A DNA stretch of 64,000 bases from Kitasatospora kifunensis (lineage in GTDB: Bacteria > Actinomycetota > Actinomycetes > Streptomycetales > Streptomycetaceae). The notes under the pieces are model-generated. The model was not told the origin of the DNA and made no database searches. It saw nothing but the letters and a program-made list of their open reading frames with translations. Below, piece after piece: positions 52,249 through 61,489 of this stretch (its first letter is position 1; each line of letters opens with the position of its first letter). The stretch spans positions 3,472,001 to 3,536,000 of the forward strand of contig NZ_JACHJV010000001.1 in the NCBI RefSeq assembly GCF_014203855.1, read 5' to 3'. The position numbers and the translations under genes were made by a program.

Positions 52249-53131
52249 GACGGCGCCGGCCGCACTGGCGCCGGTGGTCGCGGTGGCCGCCGGGCCGAAG
52301 GCGCAGACGCTGCCCGGGTTCCTGGCCCTGTTCCGCAGCGAGTTGACGCTCACCTTCCGCCGGGCCCGGACGATGGCGCTGCTCGGTGTGCTGGCCGTCG
52401 TGCCGATCCTGATCGGTGTGGTGGTGCGCCTGGAGACCGGCGACATGCGCGGTGGCGGTGGACCGGCGTTCATCGCCCAGGTCACCCAGAACGGCGTCTT
52501 CCTGACCTTCACGGCGCTGGCCGTCTCGATGCCGGTCTTCCTGCCGATGACGGTGGGCGTGGTGGCGGGCGACTCGGTGGCCGGCGAGGCCGCCACCGGC
52601 ACGCTGCGCTACCTGCTGGTCGCCCCCGCCGGGCGGAGCCGGCTGCTGGCGGCCAAGTTCACCGCGGCCATGGCCTTCTGCGTGGCGGCGACGCTGGCGG
52701 TCGCGCTCTCCGGGCTGATCATCGGCTCGATCCTCTTCCCGGTCGGCGATGTCACGCTGCTCTCCGGTGACACCATCGGCCTGGGCGCGGCGCTGCTGCG
52801 GGTGGTGCTGATCTCGGGCGTGGTGGCGCTCTCACTGGCCGGGCTGGTGGCGGTGGGGCTCTTCATCTCCACCCTGACCAACAGCGGGATCGCCGCGATG
52901 GCCAGCACGGTCGGCCTGGTGATCATCGTCCAGGTGCTGGACAGCTTCCCGCAGCTGCACGCGATCCAGCCGTGGTTGCTGACCCACTACTGGCTCTCCT
53001 TCGGCGACCTGCTGCGGCAGCCGATGTACTGGCACGCGATCTGGCAGGACCTGGGCCTGCAGGCGCTCTACGTGGCGATCTTCGGCTCGGCGGCCTGGGC
53101 CCGGTTCACCAGCAGGGACATCACCGCGTGA
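52235..53131 (+). CDS. ABC-2 type permease
   Basis: The 298-residue permease has six membrane segments of the ABC-2 type and the motif EAATGTLRYLLVAPAGRSRLL of this group. It forms the membrane part of the exporter with the ATPase encoded upstream. The ATG lies inside the ATPase gene. Its last 11 bases overlap the end of the convergent rarD gene. Confidence 0.92.
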   Translation: MSRVETAPAALAPVVAVAAGPKAQTLPGFLALFRSELTLTFRRARTMALLGVLAVVPILIGVVVRLETGDMRGGGGPAFIAQVTQNGVFLTFTALAVSMPVFLPMTVGVVAGDSVAGEAATGTLRYLLVAPAGRSRLLAAKFTAAMAFCVAATLAVALSGLIIGSILFPVGDVTLLSGDTIGLGAALLRVVLISGVVALSLAGLVAVGLFISTLTNSGIAAMASTVGLVIIVQVLDSFPQLHAIQPWLLTHYWLSFGDLLRQPMYWHAIWQDLGLQALYVAIFGSAAWARFTSRDITA

Positions 53132-54116
53132 CGCTGGGTGCGGGCTCGGGGGCGGGCACGGGGGCAGGCGCTGCGGTCTGCGCCACCGCCGACCCGCTCC
53201 GATCGGCCCGCACCCGGCGCACCGCGTCCCAGGTGAGCACCGCGAGCGCCGCCCAGACCAGGGTGAAGCCGGCCCAGCGGGCGGGCGGCATCGCCTCGTG
53301 GAAGTACAGGACGCCGCAGAGGAACTGGAAGACCGGCGCCAGGTACTGCAGCAGGCCCATGGTGGAGAGCGGGATCCGGATCGCGGCGGCACCGAACATG
53401 AGCAGCGGGATCGCGGTGATCGGGCCGGTCAGCAGGAGCAGCGTGAGGTGGCCGGCGCCGTGGCCGAAGACGGCGTGGCCGGTGGCCGAGCGGTAGATCA
53501 GGAAGGCGAGCGCGAACGGGAAGATGAAGGCGGTCTCCAGCGCGAAGCTCTCCAGCCCGCCCAGCGCCACCTTCTTCTTGAGCAGCCCGTAGACGGCGAA
53601 GGTGAACGCCAGGGTGAGCGCGATCCACGGCAACTGTCCGTAGCCGACGGCCAGCACGACCACCGCGAGCGCGCCCACGCCCACCGCCGACCACTGCGCG
53701 ATGCGCAGCCGCTCGCGCAGCAGCAGCACGCCGAAGGCGATGGTGACCAGCGGGTTGATGAAGTAGCCGAGGCTGCTCTCCACCACGTGGCCGGAGTTCA
53801 CGGCCCAGATGTAGACGCCCCAGTTGAGCGAGATCGCGGCGGCCGCCAACGCGGAGAGCGCGAGCCGGCGGGGCTGGCTGAGCAGCGGCCGGACCCAGGA
53901 CCAGTGACGCCGGACGGTGAGGATCGCGGCGGCCACAACGAGTGACCAGACCATGCGGTTGGCCAGGATGTCCGCGGAGGAGCTCGGCTCCAGCAGCGGC
54001 CAGTAGAGCGGGAACAGGCCCCAGATGCCGTAGGCGGCCGCCCCGAGCCAGACACCGCGGCCCAGCTCGCTCTGGCTGCCCCGGCTGCCCTGGCCCCCTT
54101 GGATTTCTGGTGCCAT
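53121..54116 (-). CDS. rarD: EamA-family transporter RarD
   Basis: The 331-residue protein has ten membrane segments of the RarD branch of EamA transporters, with LYWPLLEPSSSADILANRMV and SLNWGVYIWAV as clear family sequence. RarD was first linked to chloramphenicol sensitivity; its natural substrate is unknown. ATG 54116 has GGAGGAG upstream. The 3' end overlaps the ABC permease gene. Confidence 0.93.
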   Translation of the reverse strand: MAPEIQGGQGSRGSQSELGRGVWLGAAAYGIWGLFPLYWPLLEPSSSADILANRMVWSLVVAAAILTVRRHWSWVRPLLSQPRRLALSALAAAAISLNWGVYIWAVNSGHVVESSLGYFINPLVTIAFGVLLLRERLRIAQWSAVGVGALAVVVLAVGYGQLPWIALTLAFTFAVYGLLKKKVALGGLESFALETAFIFPFALAFLIYRSATGHAVFGHGAGHLTLLLLTGPITAIPLLMFGAAAIRIPLSTMGLLQYLAPVFQFLCGVLYFHEAMPPARWAGFTLVWAALAVLTWDAVRRVRADRSGSAVAQTAAPAPVPAPEPAPSVTR

Positions 54117-54239
54117 GGCAGGCCTCTCCTCCGCTCGGCGCACGTGTGTCGTGGCGACGGTAGCGGGCAGGGGGCGGGGTTGTCATCTCCGTTCTCGCAG
54201 TTTGGTCATGACATGGGTGGCGCGGGGGCGGGATGCCCC

Positions 54240-55367
54240 CTACTCGTCGCTCTCGGAGCCGACGGGGCGCAGTCGCAGGCGCCAGGGTGCGCTGCTCTCC
54301 AGCCGCTCGAGCCAGAGCAGGCCCGGGCGCGGGATGGTGAGCACCTCCAGGGACTCGCCGATGCCGGAGACGCTGCGGGGCAGGTAGCCGAACTCCTCCG
54401 GGGTCGGGCAGTCGCAGTCCGCGCCGCGCCAGCAGCCGCAGATGAACTCGGCCCGCCAGACGACGGACTTGACGTGGATCACCACCTCGGTCGGACCCTC
54501 GCGACGGATCGCGAGCATCGTGTCCCCGGCTCCCGAGCGTTCGTCCACGAGCTCGTCCAGCTCCGTTGGACCCAGCACGCGCACCGACCACTCGCAGTGC
54601 CCCTCGGGGGCCGCCACCTGGAGGTGGGTGACATCGCGGGTCAGCACGCCCCAGGCCCGCCCGCCCGCGGAGTAGACGTCGAGGATCTTGTCGTGGGTGC
54701 GGATCCGGCTGCGGGTGCGGGTCATCGGGCGGATCATCAGGTTGCGCTCCCCGAAGCCCTGGGCCATCGTCACGGCGATGGCGTCCGGGCCCGGCCACTC
54801 GATCGGGAACTCCAGCTCCTCGGCGGAGCCGTCGTGGACGCCCGCGTAGTGGAAGCGCTCGCCGCTGAGCCGGCGCGGGATGGGACCCACGGAGTCGACC
54901 GGGCCGGTGACCGCGGGCAGCCGCGGCAGGCCGTCGTCGGTAGTGGCCGCGGTGGCCGTGGCGGCCGCAGCGGCGACGGGCACAGGCACGGGCACGGGCA
55001 CTGCGTCGACGGGCGCCGGCGCCACCGGGGCGACCAGCACCGGCGCAACCAGCACCGGCGCGGCCGCCACCGGCACCGCGTCCACCGGCGCCGCCCGGAG
55101 CGGCAGTTCCGCCGCCGCTCGCCGTCCCAGCAACTGCACCAGCTCGGTGTGCAGGACGGCGTTCAGCTCGGCCCGCCCGGGCACCCGCGGCTTGGTGAGT
55201 GCCACCCGCTCGCCCCGCGGTGCCATCGCTGACGTCAGCTCGGCCACCAGCTGCTTCGCCTCCGCCGCCGAGGCGGCCGCCCGCCTCGCGGCCTTGTTCG
55301 CCAGCGACGCCTCCACGGCAAACACCAGTGCGACGAAGGCCAGAAGAACGACAAGGACGCCCAGCAC
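54240..55367 (-). CDS. Membrane-anchored hypothetical protein
   Basis: The 375-residue protein starts with one membrane helix (about 2-18), then a coiled or charged segment, a low-complexity Val/Ala/Pro stretch (about 92-140) and a folded C-terminal region of about 210 residues ending in a Cys cluster (CGCWRGADCDC). I do not recognise the family. The GTG at 55367 has no strong ribosome binding site. It is upstream of rarD in the same direction. Confidence 0.7.
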   Translation of the reverse strand: MLGVLVVLLAFVALVFAVEASLANKAARRAAASAAEAKQLVAELTSAMAPRGERVALTKPRVPGRAELNAVLHTELVQLLGRRAAAELPLRAAPVDAVPVAAAPVLVAPVLVAPVAPAPVDAVPVPVPVPVAAAAATATAATTDDGLPRLPAVTGPVDSVGPIPRRLSGERFHYAGVHDGSAEELEFPIEWPGPDAIAVTMAQGFGERNLMIRPMTRTRSRIRTHDKILDVYSAGGRAWGVLTRDVTHLQVAAPEGHCEWSVRVLGPTELDELVDERSGAGDTMLAIRREGPTEVVIHVKSVVWRAEFICGCWRGADCDCPTPEEFGYLPRSVSGIGESLEVLTIPRPGLLWLERLESSAPWRLRLRPVGSESDE

Positions 55368-55407
55368 GGTTCCCCCCGGATGACACGATTCCGCTTGCCT
55401 CCAGAGG

Positions 55408-56313
55408 CTACGCCCCGCCCTGAGCCAGCCGCTCCCACGGGGCGGGTCCGCTCAGGCCGCTCAGCTTGCCCGGGTTGAGTTGGGTGCGCAGCTCGTGCAC
55501 CCGCCCGTCGCGAAGCTCCAGGCTGAGCGCGCCGATCGGGACGCCGTCCCGGCTGAACAGCAGCCCCTGCTGGCCGTTGACCCAGGCGAACTCGGCCACC
55601 ACGTCCGCCATCTCCGGCTTGGCCAGCACCCCGATCGCCCAGCGCGCCACGTGGTCGGGCCCGTACAGCGGTCGCCGGGCGGCGCGCACCACGCCGCCGC
55701 CGTCCGACCAGGCGGTCACCTCGGGCGCGAGCAGTTCCATCACCCGCGCCGCGTCCCCGGTCGCGCACGCCGCCAGGAAGCGCTCGGTGACCTCGCGGCG
55801 CCGGCCCTGGTCGGTGTCGAACCGCGGCTGCCGGGCCGCCACGTGCGCCTTGGCCCGGTGCGCGGTCTGCCGCACGGCCGCCTCGGACTTGTCCAGCGCC
55901 TGGGCGATCTCAGCATTGGAGTAGTCGAAGACCTCGCGCAGCACGAAGACGGCGCGCTCCAGCGGGCTGAGCGTCTCGAGCACCACCAGCATGGCCAGCG
56001 AGACGGAGTCCGCGAGCTCGGCGACATCGGCCGCGTCCGGCTCGGTCAGCAGCGGTTCGGGCAGCCAGGGGCCCACGTAGGCCTCGCGCCTGGCCTGGGC
56101 GGAGGTGAGCTTGTTGAGCGCCAGGTTGGTGACGGTCCGCACCAGGTACGCCTTCGGGTGGGTGACCGTTGTCCGGTCCACCGCCGCCCACTTGAGCCAG
56201 GCGTCCTGCAGGATGTCCTCGGCATCGGCCACGCTGCCCAGCAGCCGGTAGGCGGCGGAGAAGAGCAGCCGCCGGTGTTCGAGGAAAGGGTCGTCAGCGC
56301 CGGAATCGATCAC
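55408..56313 (-). CDS. ECF41 sigma factor (SigJ type)
   Basis: The 301-residue sigma factor has ECF regions 2 and 4 (residues 1-165) followed by a SnoaL-like C-terminal domain (about 175-300) with the NPGKL motif, close to the NPDKL motif that defines ECF41. In this group the C-terminal domain controls the factor, replacing a separate anti-sigma. Many ECF41 genes sit next to an oxidoreductase or COE gene; none is adjacent here. I prefer GTG 56313; the frame continues to a TTG at 56349. Confidence 0.9.
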   Translation of the reverse strand: MIDSGADDPFLEHRRLLFSAAYRLLGSVADAEDILQDAWLKWAAVDRTTVTHPKAYLVRTVTNLALNKLTSAQARREAYVGPWLPEPLLTEPDAADVAELADSVSLAMLVVLETLSPLERAVFVLREVFDYSNAEIAQALDKSEAAVRQTAHRAKAHVAARQPRFDTDQGRRREVTERFLAACATGDAARVMELLAPEVTAWSDGGGVVRAARRPLYGPDHVARWAIGVLAKPEMADVVAEFAWVNGQQGLLFSRDGVPIGALSLELRDGRVHELRTQLNPGKLSGLSGPAPWERLAQGGA

Positions 56314-56370
56314 CGGTCCAGGCTGCCAGCGGCTGCCGCCCCCGGGCAAGCGTCCGGGGGCGGCAGAACC

Positions 56371-57429
56371 TCAGGCGACCGTCCAGGTGTCCTTGCCGGC
56401 CAGCAGGCCGGCCAGGTCGCCGGCCCCGCGCTGTTCGACGGCGGTGGCCAGCTGGTCGGCCATCAGCGTGTCGTAGACCGGGCGTTCGACGCTGCGCAGC
56501 ACACCGATCGGGGTGTGGTGCAGGGTGTCGTTGTCAGCCAGTCGGGAGAGCGCGAAGGCCGTCACCGGGCTGGCCGCGTGCGCGTCGTGCACCAGCACCT
56601 GGTCCCGGTTGGCGGCGGTGAGCTCGGCGCTCGTCAGCTCGCCGGTGGCCGGGTCGCGGAAGACGCCCTGGTCGGCGAAGGTGATCGGCTGCCCGTGCTC
56701 CAGGCGGATCAGCGCCCGCTCGGCGGTGGCCGGGTCCTTGAGCACCTCGAAGGCGCCGTCGTTGAAGATGTTGCAGTTCTGGTAGATCTCCACCAGCGCG
56801 GTGCCCTGGTGCTCGGCGGCCGCGCGCAGCACCGAGGTCAGGTGCTTGCGGTCGGAGTCGAGGGTGCGGGCCACGAAGGTGGCCTCGGCACCGAGCGCGA
56901 GCGAGACCGGGTTGAAGGGCGCGTCCAGTGAGCCCATCGGGGTGGACTTGGTGATCTTGCCGACCTCGCTGGTGGGCGAGTACTGACCCTTCGTCAGGCC
57001 GTAGATCCGGTTGTTGAAGAGCAGGATCTTCAGGTTGACGTTGCGGCGCAGCGCGTGGATCAGGTGGTTGCCGCCGATGGAGAGCGCGTCGCCGTCGCCG
57101 GTGACCACCCAGACGCTCAGGTCCTGCCGCGAGGTGGCAAGGCCGGTGGCGATCGCCGGGGCGCGGCCGTGGATCGAGTGCACGCCGTAGGTGTTCATGT
57201 AGTACGGGAAGCGCGAGGAGCAGCCGATCCCGGAGACGAAGACGGTGTTCTCCCGGCGGATGCCGAGCTCCGGCATGAAGGACTGCACCGCCGCCAGGAT
57301 CGCGTAGTCCCCGCAGCCGGGGCACCAGCGCACCTCCTGGTCGGTCTTGAACTCCTTGGCGCTCTGCGGTGCGTCCGCCTTGGGCACCAGGTGCAGCGAA
57401 CGGAAGCCCGAGTTGTCAGTGGTGGTCAT
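56371..57429 (-). CDS. korB: 2-oxoacid:ferredoxin oxidoreductase beta subunit
   Basis: The 352-residue subunit binds thiamine diphosphate (GDGDALSIGGNHLIHALRRN, with NN at 139-140) and has the CPGCGD motif (Cys36, Cys39) toward an iron-sulfur cluster. With KorA it oxidises 2-oxoglutarate (or pyruvate) to the acyl-CoA and reduces ferredoxin. Its ATG overlaps the korA stop codon by 4 bases (ATGA), so the subunits are translated together. Confidence 0.95.
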   Translation of the reverse strand: MTTTDNSGFRSLHLVPKADAPQSAKEFKTDQEVRWCPGCGDYAILAAVQSFMPELGIRRENTVFVSGIGCSSRFPYYMNTYGVHSIHGRAPAIATGLATSRQDLSVWVVTGDGDALSIGGNHLIHALRRNVNLKILLFNNRIYGLTKGQYSPTSEVGKITKSTPMGSLDAPFNPVSLALGAEATFVARTLDSDRKHLTSVLRAAAEHQGTALVEIYQNCNIFNDGAFEVLKDPATAERALIRLEHGQPITFADQGVFRDPATGELTSAELTAANRDQVLVHDAHAASPVTAFALSRLADNDTLHHTPIGVLRSVERPVYDTLMADQLATAVEQRGAGDLAGLLAGKDTWTVA

Positions 57430-59372
57430 CGCCCCTCACTCCCGTCCAGCGTCCCGATCGCCGCCCACAGCACGTCCGCCAACTGCGCCGCCTTGAACGG
57501 CAGTCCGCGCACCTGGTTGTAGGACTGGGCGTCCACCAGGTACTTGGCCCGCAGCAGCAGGGCGAGTTGGCCGAGGTTCATCTCGGGCACGATCACCTTG
57601 TCGTAACTCCCCAGCACCGCACCCAGGTTGGCCGGGAACGGGTTGAGGTGGCGCAGGTGCGCCTGGGCGATCCGGCCACCGTCGGCCCGAACGCGCCGCA
57701 CCGCGGCGGTGATCGGCCCGTACGTCGAACCCCAGCCGATCACCAGTACCTTGGCGCTACTGTCCGGGTCGTCGACCTCGATCGGCGGCACGTCGATTCC
57801 GTCGATCTTGGCCTGCCGGGTGCGGACCATCAGGTCGTGGTTGGCCGGGTCGTAGGAGATGTTGCCGGTGCCGTCCTGCTTCTCGATGCCGCCGATCCGG
57901 TGTTCGAGGCCGGCCGTGCCGGGTACCGCCCAGGGCCGGGCCAAGGTCTGCGGATCGCGTTTGTAGGGCCAGAACTCGCCCTCGGGGGTGTTCGGTCCGG
58001 TTGCGAAATCCGGTGTGATGACCGGGAGTTCGTCGATGGCCGGGATCCGCCAGGGCTCCGAGCCGTTGGCCAGGTAGCCGTCCGAGAGCAGCATCACCGG
58101 GGTCCGGTAGGTCACCGCGATGCGGGCCGCCTCCAGCGCGGCGGCGAAGCACTCGGCCGGGGTGGCCGGCGCCACGATCGGCACCGGTGCCTCGCCGTTG
58201 CGGCCGAACATCGCCTGCAGCAGGTCGGCCTGCTCGGTCTTGGTCGGCAGCCCGGTGGAGGGGCCGCCGCGCTGGATGTCCACCACCAGCAGCGGCAGTT
58301 CGAGCGAGACCGCGAGCCCGATCGTCTCCGACTTCAGCGCCACGCCGGGCCCCGAGGTGGTGGTCACGCCCAGCGCGCCGCCGAAGGCCGCGCCGAGTGC
58401 CGCGCCGATGCCCGCGATCTCGTCCTCGGCCTGGAAGGTGCGCACGCCGAAGTTCTTGTGCTTGGACAGCTCGTGCAGGATGTCGGAGGCCGGGGTGATC
58501 GGGTAGGAGCCCAGGAAGAGCGGCAGGCCCGAGCGCTGCGAGGCGGCCACCAGGCCGTAGGAGAGCGCCAGGTTGCCGGAGATGTTGCGGTAGGTGCCCG
58601 GCGGCAGCTTGGCCGGGGCCACCTCGTAGGAGACCGCGAAGTCCTCGGTGGTCTCGCCGAAGTTCCAACCCGCCTTGAAGGCCGTGACGTTGGCCTCGGC
58701 GATGGCGGGCTTCTTGGCGAACTTGGTGCGCAGGAACGATTCGGTCCCGTGGGTGGGCCGGTGGTACATCCAGGAGAGCAGCCCGAGCGCGAACATGTTC
58801 TTGGCCCGCTCGGCGTCCTTGCGGGCCAGCCCGCTCTCCTTGAGCGCCTCCAAGGTCAGCGTGGTCAGCGGCACCTTGTGCAGGTGGAAGGCGTCCAGCG
58901 AGCCGTCCCCCAGCGGGTCGGCGCCGTAGCCGACCTTGGCCAGCGCCCGCTTGGTGAACTCGTCGGTGTCCACGATGATCTCGGCGCCGTGCGGCAGGTC
59001 GGGCAGGTTGGCCTTGAGCGCCGCCGGGTTCATCGCCACCAGGACGTTCGGCGCGTCACCCGGAGTGAGGATGTCGTGGTCGGCGAAGTGCAGTTGGAAG
59101 CTGGACACGCCGGGCAGTGTGCCCTGGGGCGCGCGGATTTCGGCGGGGAAATTGGGGAGCGTGGACAGGTCGTTGCCGAAGGACGCGGTCTCCGAGGTGA
59201 AGCGGTCCCCGGTCAGTTGCATACCGTCACCCGAGTCACCCGCGAAGCGGATGATCACCCGGTCCACCCGTCGGATCGGCTTGGGGCGCTGGGACGCCCC
59301 CGCCACCGGCCGGTCCTGCGCCCCGCCCGACCCCTTGCCCACTGACTCTGCCTGATCGACCTCGCTGGTCAC
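57426..59372 (-). CDS. korA: 2-oxoacid:ferredoxin oxidoreductase alpha subunit
   Basis: The 648-residue subunit is the fused gamma-alpha form: the gamma domain (about 34-220, RFAGDSGDGMQLTG) and the alpha pyrimidine-binding domain (about 240-500, EDEIAGIGAALGAAFGGALG). The partner KorB is encoded directly downstream. Actinobacterial KorAB supports an alternative TCA step that reduces ferredoxin. GTG 59372 has GGGAGG nine bases upstream. Confidence 0.95.
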   Translation of the reverse strand: MTSEVDQAESVGKGSGGAQDRPVAGASQRPKPIRRVDRVIIRFAGDSGDGMQLTGDRFTSETASFGNDLSTLPNFPAEIRAPQGTLPGVSSFQLHFADHDILTPGDAPNVLVAMNPAALKANLPDLPHGAEIIVDTDEFTKRALAKVGYGADPLGDGSLDAFHLHKVPLTTLTLEALKESGLARKDAERAKNMFALGLLSWMYHRPTHGTESFLRTKFAKKPAIAEANVTAFKAGWNFGETTEDFAVSYEVAPAKLPPGTYRNISGNLALSYGLVAASQRSGLPLFLGSYPITPASDILHELSKHKNFGVRTFQAEDEIAGIGAALGAAFGGALGVTTTSGPGVALKSETIGLAVSLELPLLVVDIQRGGPSTGLPTKTEQADLLQAMFGRNGEAPVPIVAPATPAECFAAALEAARIAVTYRTPVMLLSDGYLANGSEPWRIPAIDELPVITPDFATGPNTPEGEFWPYKRDPQTLARPWAVPGTAGLEHRIGGIEKQDGTGNISYDPANHDLMVRTRQAKIDGIDVPPIEVDDPDSSAKVLVIGWGSTYGPITAAVRRVRADGGRIAQAHLRHLNPFPANLGAVLGSYDKVIVPEMNLGQLALLLRAKYLVDAQSYNQVRGLPFKAAQLADVLWAAIGTLDGSEGR

Positions 59373-59584
59373 TGCCGCGGACCTCCCTCAGGGGCACCAG
59401 CCGCGGGCGTGAGCCGTGTGCCCCGTCCGCCTGGTGCACCGATCAAATCCTATGCGGGTGGTGATTGCCCCGGCGGTAACTAGAGCAAGACGGGCCACTT
59501 GTGTATTCCCACGCCACCCGGTAGCGGCGGCCGGGACAGCGGGCGCACGCTCAGGAGTTCAGCCGGCCCAGGGGTTCAGCCGGC

Positions 59585-60247
59585 TCAGGAGTTCAGGTAG
59601 GTGAGCACCGCGAGCACCCGGCGGTGGTCCTCGGGGCTCTGTGCCAGGCCGAGCTTGAGGAAGATGTTGCTGACGTGCTTCTCCACCGCGCCGTCGGAGA
59701 CCACCAGGGCCTTGGCCACCGCCGCGTTGGTCCGCCCCTCGGCCATCAACGCGAGCACCGCGCGCTCGCGCGGGGTCAGCGCGCCCAGCGCGTCGCTCTT
59801 GCGGCTGCGACTGAGCAGCTGCTGCACCACCTCGGGGTCCAGCGCGGTGCCGCCGCCGGCCACCCGGACCACCGCGTCCACGAACTCGCGCACCTCGGCC
59901 ACCCGGTCCTTGAGCAGGTAGCCGACCCCGCGGGTGGAGCCGGCCAGCAGCTCGGCGGCGTACTGCTGCTCGACGTACTGGGAGAGCACCAGCACCCCGA
60001 GCCCCGGGTAGAGGCCGCGCAGCGCCACGCAGGCCCGCACGCCCTCGTCGGTGTGGGTCGGCGGCATCCGCACGTCGGCCACCACCACGTCGGGCAGGGT
60101 GCCGGCCGCGGCCAGGTCGTGGATCGCCTTGAGCAGCGCCTCGCCGTCACCGACCCCGGCCACCACCTCGAGCCCGCGGTCGGTGAGCAGCCGGGTCAGG
60201 CCCTCCCGGAGCAGGACCGAGTCCTCGGCGATGACGACGCGCAGCAT
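59585..60247 (-). CDS. NarL/LuxR-family response regulator (orphan)
   Basis: The 220-residue regulator has a receiver domain (Asp58 in VADVRMP, Lys113 in YLLKDRV) and a LuxR helix-turn-helix (about 155-215: LTPRERAVLALMAEGRTNAA). No histidine kinase is next to it. The ATG at 60247 has GAAAGG upstream. Imperfect 17-base repeats of CAGGAGTTCAGCCGG type cover its stop codon (59549-59598). Confidence 0.93.
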   Translation of the reverse strand: MLRVVIAEDSVLLREGLTRLLTDRGLEVVAGVGDGEALLKAIHDLAAAGTLPDVVVADVRMPPTHTDEGVRACVALRGLYPGLGVLVLSQYVEQQYAAELLAGSTRGVGYLLKDRVAEVREFVDAVVRVAGGGTALDPEVVQQLLSRSRKSDALGALTPRERAVLALMAEGRTNAAVAKALVVSDGAVEKHVSNIFLKLGLAQSPEDHRRVLAVLTYLNS

Positions 60248-60281
60248 GTGGTGCCTTTCCCCCGCTATTTCGTGCGACGCC

Positions 60282-61292
60282 TCACATGGTACGGATAGCC
60301 ACGGCGTCGCAGAGACCCTGCAGGGCGGCCTTGGCCGGGCCCTCGGGCAGCGGGGTCAGCAGCGCGCGGGCCTCCTCGGCGTAGCGCAGGGTCTCCCGGC
60401 GGGCCCGCTCCAGCGCGGGGTGACGGCGCAGCAGGCGCAGCGCCTCGGCGTGGCGCTGATCGTCCGTCAGGTCCTGCTGGAGCAGTTCGCGCAGCCGGGC
60501 GTCCTGCGGGTCGCTCTCGTCCACCGGCATCGACTGCAGCAGCAGCACCGGCAGCGTGGGCACGCCCTCGCGCAGGTCGGTGCCGGGGGTCTTGCCGGAC
60601 TCGTGGCCGTCGCTGGCGATGTCGAGCACGTCGTCGGCGAGCTGGAAGGCGATGCCCATCTTCTCGCCGTACTGGGTGAGGATCTCCACCACCCAGGGCT
60701 CGGCGCCGGCCATCAGCGCGCCGAACCGCCCGGAGACGGCGATCAGCGCGCCGGTCTTGCCGGCCAGCACGTCCAGGTAGTGGCCCAGCGGGTCGTCCCC
60801 GGGGCCCGGACCCGCGGTCTCCAGGATCTGCCCGGTGACCAGACGCTCGAAGGCGTCGGCCTGGATCCGCACCGCCTCGGTGCCGAGCTCGGAGAGCACC
60901 TGGGAGGCGCGCGAGAAGAGGAAGTCGCCGGTCAGGATGGCCACCGAGTTGTCCCAGCGGGCGTTCACGGTGGGCACGCCGCGGCGCACCGGGGCCTCGT
61001 CCATCACGTCGTCGTGGTACAGGGTGGCCAGGTGGGTCAGCTCGACCACCACGGCGGCCGGCACCACGCCGGGCGCGTACGGGTCGCCGAACTGGGCGGC
61101 CAGCATCACCAGCAGCGGGCGGAAGCGCTTGCCGCCGGCCTTGATCAGGTGGCTCGCGGTGACCGTGACCAGCGGGAGCTCGCTCTTGACGGCCTCGGCC
61201 ATCGCGGCCTCCACCGCCTGCAGCCCCGCCTGGACGTCACGGTTCAGATCGCGGTCCTGCACGCTGAGCCCGAAGGGTTCCACGACGGTCAC
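60282..61292 (-). CDS. Long-chain polyprenyl diphosphate synthase
   Basis: The 336-residue enzyme has the first (DDVMD, Asp94-Asp98) and second (DDVLD, Asp220-Asp224) Asp-rich motifs of trans-prenyltransferases. It makes the side chain of menaquinone by adding isoprene units, which suits its place next to the nuo operon, whose complex reduces menaquinone. GTG 61292 has AGGAG eight bases upstream; the frame extends to 61352. Chain length (often octa- or nonaprenyl) is not certain. Confidence 0.92.
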   Translation of the reverse strand: MTVVEPFGLSVQDRDLNRDVQAGLQAVEAAMAEAVKSELPLVTVTASHLIKAGGKRFRPLLVMLAAQFGDPYAPGVVPAAVVVELTHLATLYHDDVMDEAPVRRGVPTVNARWDNSVAILTGDFLFSRASQVLSELGTEAVRIQADAFERLVTGQILETAGPGPGDDPLGHYLDVLAGKTGALIAVSGRFGALMAGAEPWVVEILTQYGEKMGIAFQLADDVLDIASDGHESGKTPGTDLREGVPTLPVLLLQSMPVDESDPQDARLRELLQQDLTDDQRHAEALRLLRRHPALERARRETLRYAEEARALLTPLPEGPAKAALQGLCDAVAIRTM

Positions 61293-61420
61293 GAAGACCA
61301 CTCCTGTCGCCGGTCGATCATGCGGTCCGGTCCCTGTTGCGGCCGCTGCCATCCCCAGCAGCGTATCCGGTCACGAGTGGATCACTGTACGGGCGTGCGG
61401 GTAGCGCGGCGAAGATCGCG

Positions 61421-61450
61421 CCGGGTCCGGGGTGTGCACCCCGGACCCGG
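61421..61450 (-). terminator. Terminator of the nuo operon
   Basis: A perfect 14-bp inverted repeat (61421-61434 with 61437-61450) lies 39 bases after the nuoN stop codon. Confidence 0.7.
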
Positions 61451-61489
61451 GTCCTGCTGTCACGTGTTCAGGTGCGGTTCAGCTGCGCT

